Origin: Thermomicrobiaceae bacterium
GTDB lineage: Bacteria; Chloroflexota; Chloroflexia; Thermomicrobiales; Thermomicrobiaceae
Reading direction: 5' to 3'
NCBI GenBank assembly: GCA_007123655.1
Contig: SKKR01000149.1
Span: forward strand, 1 to 8,001
DNA length: 8,001 bases
In this document: in pieces, positions 1 through 5,537 of the stretch
Layout: each line of letters starts with the position of its first letter
Numbering within the stretch: position 1 is the first letter of the stretch
Position numbers and translations under genes: made by a program
Notes under the pieces: model-generated
Told to the model about the DNA's origin: nothing
What the model saw: only the letters and a program-made list of their open reading frames with translations
The model's database searches: none

Positions 1-600
1 GATCCGGCGTCGACGTTCATTGACGACTCGGTACAGATCGGGGTGGACTCCCGTATCGAACCGTTTACGATCATCCGGGGAGAGAGCCTGATCGGCGAGC
101 GGGCGGTGATTGGCCCGCACAGTGTTATCTCGGACAGCACCGTCGGTGACGGGTGCCAGATCGTCTCGTCTCACCTCGAGGGTGCCACGACGAGCAACCG
201 TGTCCACGTCGGCCCCTGGGCTCACCTTCGGCCGGGCACCTGCCTGGGGGACGACGTTCACGTGGGCAACTATGTCGAGATCAAGAACAGCGAGATCGGC
301 CAGATGACTCGTGTCGGCCACTTCAGCTATCTCGGAGACGCGACCGTCGGCGAGGACGTCAACATCGGCGCGGGTACCGTAACCTGCAACTACGATGGGA
401 TGAGCAAACATCGAACGGTCATCGGAGCCGGAAGTTTCATTGGTAGCGATACCATGCTGGTCGCGCCGGTCACGATCGGAGCGGAAGCTATTACCGGCGC
501 CGGGAGCGTCGTGAATCGGGACGTGGGGAGGGGCGAGAAAGTGGTCGGTGTTCCGGCCAGGGTGCGCCGTCGGGATGAGGAAGGGGATCAGCGCGAGTGA
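1..600 (+). CDS. glmU: Bifunctional UDP-GlcNAc pyrophosphorylase / glucosamine-1-P acetyltransferase, C-terminal part (5' partial)
   Basis: GlmU acetylates glucosamine-1-phosphate from acetyl-CoA and then uridylates it to UDP-GlcNAc, the cytoplasmic precursor of peptidoglycan and other glycans. Only the left-handed beta-helix acetyltransferase domain is present. The frame is open from base 1, and the N-terminal uridyltransferase domain lies upstream of the window. The opening residues (DPASTFIDDSVQIG) match the start of the GlmU hexapeptide domain. Family landmarks follow: LRPGT (Arg at codon 229-231), VGNYVEIKNSEIG with its Lys, the active-site His in VGHFSYLGDA, and NIGAGTVTCNYDG followed by KHRTVIG and GSDTMLVAPVTIG. 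These correspond to the Arg, Lys and His of the E. coli acetyltransferase site. An internal GTG at 43 is not the real start, because conserved sequence precedes it. The stop at 598-600 overlaps the prs start, so the two genes are probably cotranscribed and coupled. The C-terminal tail is short and charged. Confidence 0.95.
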   Translation, partial: DPASTFIDDSVQIGVDSRIEPFTIIRGESLIGERAVIGPHSVISDSTVGDGCQIVSSHLEGATTSNRVHVGPWAHLRPGTCLGDDVHVGNYVEIKNSEIGQMTRVGHFSYLGDATVGEDVNIGAGTVTCNYDGMSKHRTVIGAGSFIGSDTMLVAPVTIGAEAITGAGSVVNRDVGRGEKVVGVPARVRRRDEEGDQRE

Positions 601-1535
601 TGGATGGGCGGTTGCAGGTCTTCGCCGGGAATGCCAACCCGCAGCTCTCGGACGCGATCATGGGGGTGCTGGAAGCGCCGATTGGCCGGGCGATTGTCGA
701 CAGCTTCGGCAACGGTGAGACGAAGGTCAAGCTGGATGAGAACGTCCGGGGTTCGGACGTGTTCGTCATTCAGGCGATGTGCGAGCCGGTGAATCACAAC
801 CTGATGGAGATGCTCATCATCCTCGATGCCGTTCGTCGAGCTTCCGCGTCACGTGTGACGGCGGTGATCCCCTATTACGCGTATGCCCGGCAGGAGAAGA
901 AGACAACGGGTCGAGAGCCGATCAGCGCCAAGCTCGTCGCCAATCTGCTGGTAACCGCGGGCGCGGATCGCATCCTGACGCTGGATCTTCACGCCCCGGC
1001 GATCGAGGGATTTTTCGATATCCCGGTGGACCACCTGCGGGCGACACCAATCCTGGCGTCACATTTCCGGAGGCTCGGGCTGGAGGACCTGGTGGTGGTC
1101 AGCCCGGACTCCGGCGGCGTCGGCCGGGCGGACGAGTTCCGCAGGCGAGCCGGTGGATCGCTCGCCATCATCTCCAAACAGCATCCCCAGCCGGAAAAGA
1201 CGGAAGTGATCGAGATGGTCGGCGACGTGGAGGGGAAGAATGCGGTTATCGTGGATGACATGATTGCCGGTGGCAGCACCCTGGTAAAGGCGGCGGACCT
1301 GCTGCTGAGCCGGGGCGCAAAGAGTGTCTACGCCGCGGCCGCCCACGGGATCTTTGCCGGAAACGCGCTGGAACTGATCGACAGCTCCGATATCACGAGC
1401 GTGTACGTTACCGATACAATCCCGCTTCCGCCCGGTTCACCGGAGAAGATCGAGGCGCTGAGCGTGGCACCGCTTATGGCGGAGGCGATCATGCGGATCC
1501 ACAAAGACCTCAGTATCAGTGCATTGTTCACGTAG
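597..1535 (+). CDS. prs: Ribose-phosphate pyrophosphokinase (PRPP synthetase)
   Basis: Prs transfers pyrophosphate from ATP to ribose-5-phosphate, giving PRPP for purine, pyrimidine, NAD, histidine and tryptophan synthesis. The 312 residues are a normal class I length. Landmarks in order are NENVRG-like DENVRGSDVFVIQ (47-59), the ATP-site RQEKK (98-102), PISAKLVANLL, DLHAPAIEGFFDIP (130-143, with the conserved His), SPDSGGVGRA (169-178), and the PRPP loop VDDMIAGGST (219-228). Two sites depart from the usual pattern. The flexible catalytic loop reads SKQHP where most enzymes have DKRRP, and the PRPP loop reads IAGGST rather than the common IDTGGT type. The start is GTG 597 (GTGA overlap with the glmU stop) or ATG 600, which differ by one residue. 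A purine-rich GGAAGGGG stretch near 579-586 favours 597 slightly. Function is likely intact, but the loop changes leave room for a paralogue with altered regulation or kinetics. Confidence 0.93.
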   Translation: MMDGRLQVFAGNANPQLSDAIMGVLEAPIGRAIVDSFGNGETKVKLDENVRGSDVFVIQAMCEPVNHNLMEMLIILDAVRRASASRVTAVIPYYAYARQEKKTTGREPISAKLVANLLVTAGADRILTLDLHAPAIEGFFDIPVDHLRATPILASHFRRLGLEDLVVVSPDSGGVGRADEFRRRAGGSLAIISKQHPQPEKTEVIEMVGDVEGKNAVIVDDMIAGGSTLVKAADLLLSRGAKSVYAAAAHGIFAGNALELIDSSDITSVYVTDTIPLPPGSPEKIEALSVAPLMAEAIMRIHKDLSISALFT

Positions 1536-1541
1536 CAGCGA

Positions 1542-1568
1542 ATGAAGTGTGAGAATATCAGCCAGTGA
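1542..1568 (+). CDS. Possible 8-codon mini-ORF between prs and the acidic/proline leader
   Basis: ATG 1542 lies 6 bases after the prs TAG and opens a frame reading MKCENISQ, which stops at TGA 1566-1568. That stop overlaps the GTG of the following 28-codon leader in a GTGA arrangement. No Shine-Dalgarno sequence is visible, so translation would depend on ribosomes reinitiating after prs. Its only support is position and the overlap with the next frame. An 8-codon frame is expected often by chance, so this is a weak call. It is listed because it could feed ribosomes into the leader. Confidence 0.15.
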   Translation: MKCENISQ

Positions 1569-1651
1569 ATACACAGCCAGCCCCGGATCCTGACCCTGAC
1601 CCTGAGCCCGAGCTCAACGCTCCTCGCGAACCAGAGGTGTGGTTGTCGTGA
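1565..1651 (+). CDS. Putative 28-residue leader peptide with alternating Pro-Asp/Glu run, upstream of corC
   Basis: This frame starts at GTG 1565 and ends at TGA 1649-1651, encoding 28 residues. Residues 5-16 read PAPDPDPDPEPE, and the remainder contains APREPEV and a single Trp near the end. The stop shares bases with the corC start GTG 1648 (GTGA), the same junction style as glmU/prs, so translation of the two is probably coupled. In E. coli, acidic residues interspersed with proline near the N-terminus of a nascent chain destabilise the ribosome at low Mg2+. The mgtL leader of the Mg2+ transporter gene mgtA uses an EPDP motif this way. The downstream gene here belongs to a Mg2+ transport family, so I infer a Mg2+-responsive leader. 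Weak points are a poor ribosome binding site and the CCTGAC-like tandem repeat that encodes the motif, which could be a simple repeat with no function. Confidence 0.45.
   Translation: MNTQPAPDPDPDPEPELNAPREPEVWLS
1629..1644 (+). promoter_or_regulatory. corC ribosome binding site held in a hairpin loop
   Basis: GAGGTG (1634-1639) is a strong Shine-Dalgarno match 8 bases before GTG 1648, and it decides the corC start. It is flanked by AACCA (1629-1633) and TGGTT (1640-1644), which pair perfectly, so the whole SD forms the 6-base loop of a 5-bp stem. Two further pairs, 1625-1626 with 1647-1648, could form beyond a 2x2 mismatch and would take in the first base of the start codon. The hairpin lies inside the last codons of the leader ORF, so ribosomes finishing the leader would melt it. 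The pairing is read from the sequence; regulation is inference. Confidence 0.5.
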
Positions 1652-2949
1652 GTGTTGAGAGCTGGATAGAAGCCTCCGTATTGATTCTGGCGTTCGTCGT
1701 TCTGGCCCTGGCCGGCCTGGTCGATGCAAGCCTGCTGAAGCGCCAGCGGCTGACGATCCGGGAACTCTTCGAAGAGGGAGCGAACGACCGCCGGGACCGC
1801 GGCGAGGAACAGGTCACGGAGCTTCGGTCCGCGATCGACGTCGCGACCTTGCTCGCCGTGCTTCTAATCGGCGTCGTTGTGACCCGGGTTGCCATGCGTT
1901 CCTTTGAACTGCCGGGAGTGGCGCTGAGCGTATTCGGCGTCAGTCTGGTCCTGATCCTGGTTGCCCGGGCGATCCCGGTCGCGCTTGTGGAGCGGTTCGA
2001 CATAGCGGAGTCGGGCCCGGTAACGCGAGCCGGAACCATGATCGGGACGGTGGTGGCGCCGTTCATGATCATCCCGCGCATCGTGCAGATGGTGTTCGGT
2101 CGATCCGAATCGAACGGGAGCGGGCTTCGGGACCAGGACGCGGCCGGATTCAGCGCGGCAGAATCGCCGGATCACACCGAGCAACCTGATGATCGTGCCG
2201 CCGACATCGAGCGAGACGAGCACATCATGATCTCCGGCATCTTGAGTATGGAAGACGCGCTGGCGCGGGAGATTATGGTCCCGAGAACTGATGTGGTCGC
2301 CGTCGAAGTCTCGACACCCGTCCGCGACGTGGTTCGGATCGCGCAGGAGGCGGGCCACTCCCGGATTCCGGTCTTCGAGGAGTCAATCGACCGGGTGAGC
2401 GGGATCGTTTACGCCAAGGACCTGCTCCGGTTCGTTCTGGACGACGTGGGATCCGTCACGCTTTCGGACCTGATGCGGCCGGCGGTGTTCGTCCCGGAAT
2501 CAAAACGGGTGGACGATCTGCTACGCGATCTCCGTCAGTCGCGCGTCCACATGGCTATCGTGGTTGATGAGTATGGCGGTACTGCCGGCGTGGTCACGAT
2601 CGAAGACATCATTGAAGAGATCGTTGGCGAGATCCAGGACGAATACGACCGGGAAGTTCCCCTTTACGAGATCGGTAGCAGTGGAGAGGTGATCGTCGAC
2701 GGGCGGATGGGCGTGGATGAGCTTTCGGAAATACTCGGTGTATCGTTGCCGGAAACCGAGAGCGAGACGCTAGGCGGGTTCGTGCAGAGACAACTCGGCC
2801 ACATTCCCGAACCCGGTGAGTCAATCCGGACGGGGAACCTGCGGATCCAGGTCGAGCGAGTCGAGCGCCGCCGCGTCAGGACGCTTACGGTGTACCCCAA
2901 CGGCGAGCAGGATCCGATCGATGCCTCCGAACAGGGGCGGGCCGGCTGA
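1648..2949 (+). CDS. CNNM/CorC-family membrane protein with paired CBS domains and CorC_HlyC domain
   Basis: The 433-residue protein has the hemolysin C/CorC layout. The N-terminal membrane domain has hydrophobic segments at about 8-28, 66-82 and 88-110, with a further hydrophobic helix near 128-150. A charged linker full of Asp, Glu and Ser runs from about 151 to 193. The CBS pair spans about 206-332: [11 protein letters not shown] opens it and [25 protein letters not shown] (read in parts) closes it. The C-terminal CorC_HlyC domain covers about 337-418, with the typical [15 protein letters not shown]. Family members handle Mg2+ (efflux, and Co2+ resistance in enterobacteria), with CBS domains binding ATP-Mg. 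The membrane domain is divergent: the usual GExxPK-type motif appears as [11 protein letters not shown] 1648 is preferred because of the SD at 1634-1639; an in-frame GTG at 1639 lies within that SD. BirA begins one base after the stop. Confidence 0.88.
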   Translation: MSVESWIEASVLILAFVVLALAGLVDASLLKRQRLTIRELFEEGANDRRDRGEEQVTELRSAIDVATLLAVLLIGVVVTRVAMRSFELPGVALSVFGVSLVLILVARAIPVALVERFDIAESGPVTRAGTMIGTVVAPFMIIPRIVQMVFGRSESNGSGLRDQDAAGFSAAESPDHTEQPDDRAADIERDEHIMISGILSMEDALAREIMVPRTDVVAVEVSTPVRDVVRIAQEAGHSRIPVFEESIDRVSGIVYAKDLLRFVLDDVGSVTLSDLMRPAVFVPESKRVDDLLRDLRQSRVHMAIVVDEYGGTAGVVTIEDIIEEIVGEIQDEYDREVPLYEIGSSGEVIVDGRMGVDELSEILGVSLPETESETLGGFVQRQLGHIPEPGESIRTGNLRIQVERVERRRVRTLTVYPNGEQDPIDASEQGRAG

Positions 2950-2950
2950 T

Positions 2951-3505
2951 ATGCACTGGATCATCGAACGACACGATGTGCTGGGATCGACGATGGACGC
3001 AGCGGACGACCGGGCAAAGCGAGGGGCTCCCGCGGGCGTCGTGGTCGTTGCGGCGGAGCAGACAAGTGGCCGCGGTCAGCGCGGGCGGACCTGGCTTGCT
3101 CCCAGAGGGACCTCGCTTCTCATGACGATCATCTGTCGACCGACGTGCCAGCCCGAGGAACTGAGCGTGTTTCCGACACATGTGGGCCGCTACGTTTCCC
3201 GGGCAATCGAACGATTGACTGGACTTCCGTGTGATTTGAAGGTGCCGAACGACGTCCTGATCGATAACCGGAAGACGGCCGGCGTGCTGTGCCAATCTTC
3301 CGTGCAGGAAGGTCGTGTGAACTACGTCCTGATCGGAATCGGCGTAAACGTAAATATTTCTCCGGAAGACCTGCCGCTGGAGAACGCGACCAGCCTGCTG
3401 GCCGAGACGGGCAGGTCCTGGGACGTCAATGCGGTGTTGGAGGAAGTCTTGAACCAGCTCGAGGCGTGCTGGTGTTTCTCGGCGTGTCAACTGGCGGCCG
3501 ACTGA
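2951..3505 (+). CDS. birA: Biotin-[acetyl-CoA carboxylase] ligase, short and C-terminally truncated
   Basis: Biotin-protein ligase activates biotin as biotinyl-5'-AMP and attaches it to the lysine of carboxylase carrier domains. Visible landmarks are GSTMDAA (12-18), the biotin/ATP loop SGRGQRGRTW (39-48), KVPNDVLIDNRKTAG (97-111, including the Lys equivalent to E. coli K183) and LIGIGVNVN (127-135). There is no N-terminal helix-turn-helix, so it would be a monofunctional enzyme and not a repressor. At 184 residues it is well below the usual 240-270. It stops just after the catalytic domain, at a Cys- and Trp-containing tail, and lacks the small SH3-like C-terminal domain. The almost invariant Trp of KWPND is Val, and the Glu in the usual AGILxE is Gln. 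ATG 2951 is chosen because it follows the corC stop by one base, has GGGGCGGG about 8 bases upstream, and starts exactly where the family begins. It may be active, degenerate, or shortened by a recent mutation. Confidence 0.82.
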   Translation: MHWIIERHDVLGSTMDAADDRAKRGAPAGVVVVAAEQTSGRGQRGRTWLAPRGTSLLMTIICRPTCQPEELSVFPTHVGRYVSRAIERLTGLPCDLKVPNDVLIDNRKTAGVLCQSSVQEGRVNYVLIGIGVNVNISPEDLPLENATSLLAETGRSWDVNAVLEEVLNQLEACWCFSACQLAAD

Positions 3506-3519
3506 GTGTCAACTGCGCG

Positions 3520-3552
3520 AACGTGCCAGCTCCTTCCCGGTCCCGGCACGTT
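3520..3552 (+). terminator. Inverted repeat after birA: weak terminator or operator
   Basis: AACGTGCC (3520-3527) and GGCACGTT (3545-3552) are perfect 8-base inverted repeats separated by 17 bases, starting 15 bases after the birA stop. As RNA this would be a stem with a long loop and only a three-base T run after it, so it is at best a weak intrinsic terminator for the upstream genes. The right arm touches the -35 box at 3552-3557, so a dimeric repressor bound to the two arms could also control the downstream operon. The sequence does not decide between the two. Confidence 0.4.
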
Positions 3553-3581
3553 TGACCGGGCTTCGAGCGGTACCCTATACT
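3552..3581 (+). promoter_or_regulatory. Sigma-70-type promoter for the acyl-CoA oxidation operon
   Basis: TTGACC (3552-3557) and TATACT (3576-3581) match the consensus -35 and -10 at five of six positions each, separated by 18 bases. Transcription would start near 3588, leaving a 5' leader of about 70 bases before the dehydrogenase ATG. It is the best promoter-like element I see in the window, and it lies in the largest intergenic gap (3506-3658), as expected for a new operon. The rest of that gap (about 3590-3645) shows nothing further that I can name. Confidence 0.6.
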
Positions 3582-3658
3582 CGCCCGCAAGCAGGGATTG
3601 CCGGGGACGCCTTCCGCGCGGGGAAGTGGTCAGCTGGTGACGATATGGGAGGACCCGG

Positions 3659-4873
3659 ATGGATTTTTCGTATAACGAAGAGCAACGGCAGGTTCGCGAT
3701 ATGGTTCGCGAGTTTGCCCAGCGCGAAGTTGCGCCGCACATTCAGGAGTGGGACCAGAAGATGGAGTACCACCCTGAAGTGCTGTACAAAATGGGAGAAC
3801 TCGGCATCCTGGGGATCCCGGTGCCCGAGCGCTACGGCGGCGGCGGGTTCGATTACGTCAGCTTCGCGCTTGCCTGCGAGGAACTCGAGGCTGTTGATAC
3901 CTTTCTCAGGGTCGTCCTCAGCGTGCATGTCGGATTGAACAGCCTGACCCTCCATCAATGGGCGACCGAAGAGCAGAAGCAGAAATGGCTCAAACCCCAG
4001 GCAGAGGGAACGAAACTCTCGACCTTCGGATTGACCGAACCGGGCGCCGGATCGGACGCAGGCAACATTCAGACCCGGGCGGTTCGAGACGGCGATGACT
4101 ACGTCTTGAACGGTGAAAAGGCGTGGATATCGCTCGCCAACACGGCAGATCACATGCTTGTGTTCGCCACGCTGGATCCATCTCAGAAGCATCGCGGGTT
4201 GGCGGCTTTCGTCGTCGAGCGCGGTATGGAGGGCCTGACAACAGGGTCGTTCCACGGCAAGCTCGGCGTCCGAGCAGGTGATACCGGATGGATCGCGTTC
4301 AACAACGTCCGCGTGCCAGCCGAGAACATGATTGGCGAGGAAGGCGAAGGGTTCAAGATCGCGATGAGCGCGATCGACCAGGGCCGCTTCACGGTGGCGG
4401 CGGGCGCCGTCGGCCTGATCCGGGCGAGTCTCGAGGCCAGCACTCGCTATTGTCACGAGCGGGAGGCGTTCGGTCAGGAGATCGGTCAGTTCCAGCTCGT
4501 CAAGCAGATGATTGCCAAGATGGTTGCGGGGCTGGAAAGCTCCCGCCTGCTCGTCATGCAGGCGGCGGAGCTCAAGAACCGCGGGGATCGAAACACCCGG
4601 GAGACCTCACTCGCCAAGTGGGTCGCCTGTGACCACGCCTTCAACGCGGCCAACGACGCCATCCAGATTCACGGCGCTTTCGGCTACTCGAGCGAGTACC
4701 CCGTTGAACGCTACATGCGCAACGCCCGTGGTGCGGTGATCTATGAGGGAACGCGCGAGATTCACCAGTTGCTGCAGGGTGACTATGCGCTCGGATACCG
4801 GGTTGACCGGCCACTGCGGAACCCGCAGCCCCCGGCGCAGGCCTGGGAGTCCCAACCGGCTTCCACGGGGTGA
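3659..4873 (+). CDS. Acyl-CoA dehydrogenase (FAD-dependent)
   Basis: The enzyme oxidises an acyl-CoA to the trans-2-enoyl-CoA and hands electrons to electron transfer flavoprotein. Its 404 residues cover the whole family fold: N-terminal helical domain (about 1-120), beta domain with FGLTEPGAGSDAG (123-135) and NGEKAWISLA (151-160), and C-terminal helical domain with REAFGQEIGQFQ (268-279) and QIHGAFGYSSEYPVERYMRNAR (read in parts, 336-357). The catalytic base is Glu363 in IYEGTREIHQ, the position used by short- and medium-chain and glutaryl-CoA enzymes. The ending after it (GDYALGYRVDRPLR) extends past the usual core. Substrate chain length cannot be read from the sequence. The start has a strong GGGAGGA (3647-3653) five bases before the ATG, with a promoter upstream. 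It is the first gene of a set that includes a crotonase and both ETF subunits, which supplies its likely electron acceptor. Confidence 0.95.
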   Translation: MDFSYNEEQRQVRDMVREFAQREVAPHIQEWDQKMEYHPEVLYKMGELGILGIPVPERYGGGGFDYVSFALACEELEAVDTFLRVVLSVHVGLNSLTLHQWATEEQKQKWLKPQAEGTKLSTFGLTEPGAGSDAGNIQTRAVRDGDDYVLNGEKAWISLANTADHMLVFATLDPSQKHRGLAAFVVERGMEGLTTGSFHGKLGVRAGDTGWIAFNNVRVPAENMIGEEGEGFKIAMSAIDQGRFTVAAGAVGLIRASLEASTRYCHEREAFGQEIGQFQLVKQMIAKMVAGLESSRLLVMQAAELKNRGDRNTRETSLAKWVACDHAFNAANDAIQIHGAFGYSSEYPVERYMRNARGAVIYEGTREIHQLLQGDYALGYRVDRPLRNPQPPAQAWESQPASTG

Positions 4874-4899
4874 GCGAGAAATCAGAACTATGGGTGGTG

Positions 4900-4928
4900 A
4901 ACGGCCAGGCATGTGTGCCCTGGCCGTT
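4900..4928 (+). terminator. Strong hairpin between acyl-CoA dehydrogenase and the hexapeptide gene
   Basis: AACGGCCAGG (4900-4909) and CCTGGCCGTT (4919-4928) form a perfect 10-bp stem with a 9-base loop, 26 bases after the dehydrogenase stop. Two G-T pairs could extend the base. Only TTTG follows, so it is an imperfect intrinsic terminator; it could instead attenuate downstream expression or stabilise the 3' end of the dehydrogenase message. No convincing promoter is seen between it and the next gene, which favours partial read-through. Confidence 0.45.
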
Positions 4929-4988
4929 TGCACGCAGTGACGTGAGATCGAACGTACGGCCGCCGGCGGGGTATGAGGGAGTTCATCG

Positions 4989-5513
4989 ATGGCGCACATC
5001 TACGGCTTGAATGGGGTCTACCCGCGGATCGCCGATGACGTGTTTCTCGCGCCTGACGCGTTCATCATCGGAGATGTCGAGATCGGGGCGGGTTCGAGTG
5101 TCTGGTTCGGGTGTGTGCTGCGCGGCGACATCGGCCCGATTCGCATCGGAGAGCGCACGAACCTCCAGGAACATACGATGGTGCATCTCGACGAAGGCGC
5201 ACCGACGATTCTGGGAAGCGACGTAACCGTGGGTCACCGGGCGATCATCCATGGGACCGAAGTCGGCGACGGAAGCCTCATCGGCATGGGGGCGATTGTC
5301 ATGTCGTTCTCCCGGGTCGGCACGGGCAGTATCATTGCCGCCGGTGCGGTCGTGCCGGAGCGAGCGGAGATTCCGGACGGGGTGCTGGCGATGGGTATGC
5401 CCGCTCGCGTCAAGCGGGATGTGACTGACGATGAGCGCAAAGGGTTGCTGGATCAGGCGGAACGTTACCGGGCAAGAGGCCAGCGGTTTCGTGCGCTGTT
5501 CACCGCTGAGTAG
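4989..5513 (+). CDS. Gamma-carbonic-anhydrase-fold hexapeptide protein (CamH/YrdA/PaaY/CaiE type)
   Basis: The 174 residues form a left-handed beta-helix of hexapeptide repeats with a C-terminal helix (about 145-170), as in gamma-class carbonic anhydrases. The three expected zinc ligands are present: His66, His83 and His88 (in VHLDEG and VGHRAIIHG). Arg45, Asp47 and Gln60 match conserved structural or catalytic positions of the family. Members either hydrate CO2, act as CoA thioesterases (PaaY), or have an accessory role in carnitine metabolism (CaiE). The GPWxLRGD-like stretch here reads VLRGDIGPIRIG. Its place between an acyl-CoA dehydrogenase and a crotonase makes a CoA-related role as plausible as carbonic anhydrase activity. 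The start has GAGGGAG (4975-4981) seven bases upstream, and the crotonase begins 24 bases after the stop. The fold is certain; the reaction is not. Confidence 0.9.
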   Translation: MAHIYGLNGVYPRIADDVFLAPDAFIIGDVEIGAGSSVWFGCVLRGDIGPIRIGERTNLQEHTMVHLDEGAPTILGSDVTVGHRAIIHGTEVGDGSLIGMGAIVMSFSRVGTGSIIAAGAVVPERAEIPDGVLAMGMPARVKRDVTDDERKGLLDQAERYRARGQRFRALFTAE

Positions 5514-5537
5514 ACAAGCACGGTCAGGGAGGCGTCG

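Noticed and set aside
1639..1647. GTG 1639 as the corC start, three codons upstream of GTG 1648
   Set aside because: It overlaps the GAGGTG Shine-Dalgarno sequence itself and has no SD of its own; GTG 1648 has ideal spacing and the GTGA overlap with the leader.
3460..3700. A frameshift in birA that would restore a C-terminal domain from the third plus-strand frame
   Set aside because: That frame stays open, but its translation shows no biotin-ligase C-terminal pattern and runs into the dehydrogenase gene, so it looks accidental.
3575..4456. A 293-codon open frame on the minus strand opposite the acyl-CoA dehydrogenase
   Set aside because: No family features, and it lies wholly opposite the dehydrogenase and its promoter; an antisense shadow.
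4890..4940. A 16-codon frame (MGGERPGMCALAVCTQ) spanning the hairpin after the dehydrogenase
   Set aside because: No Shine-Dalgarno sequence and its codons mostly follow from the palindrome; no sign of selection on protein.
4928..4956. TTGCAC with a downstream hexamer at 17-base spacing as a promoter for the hexapeptide gene
   Set aside because: The -10 candidate (AACGTA) matches the consensus at only one position.
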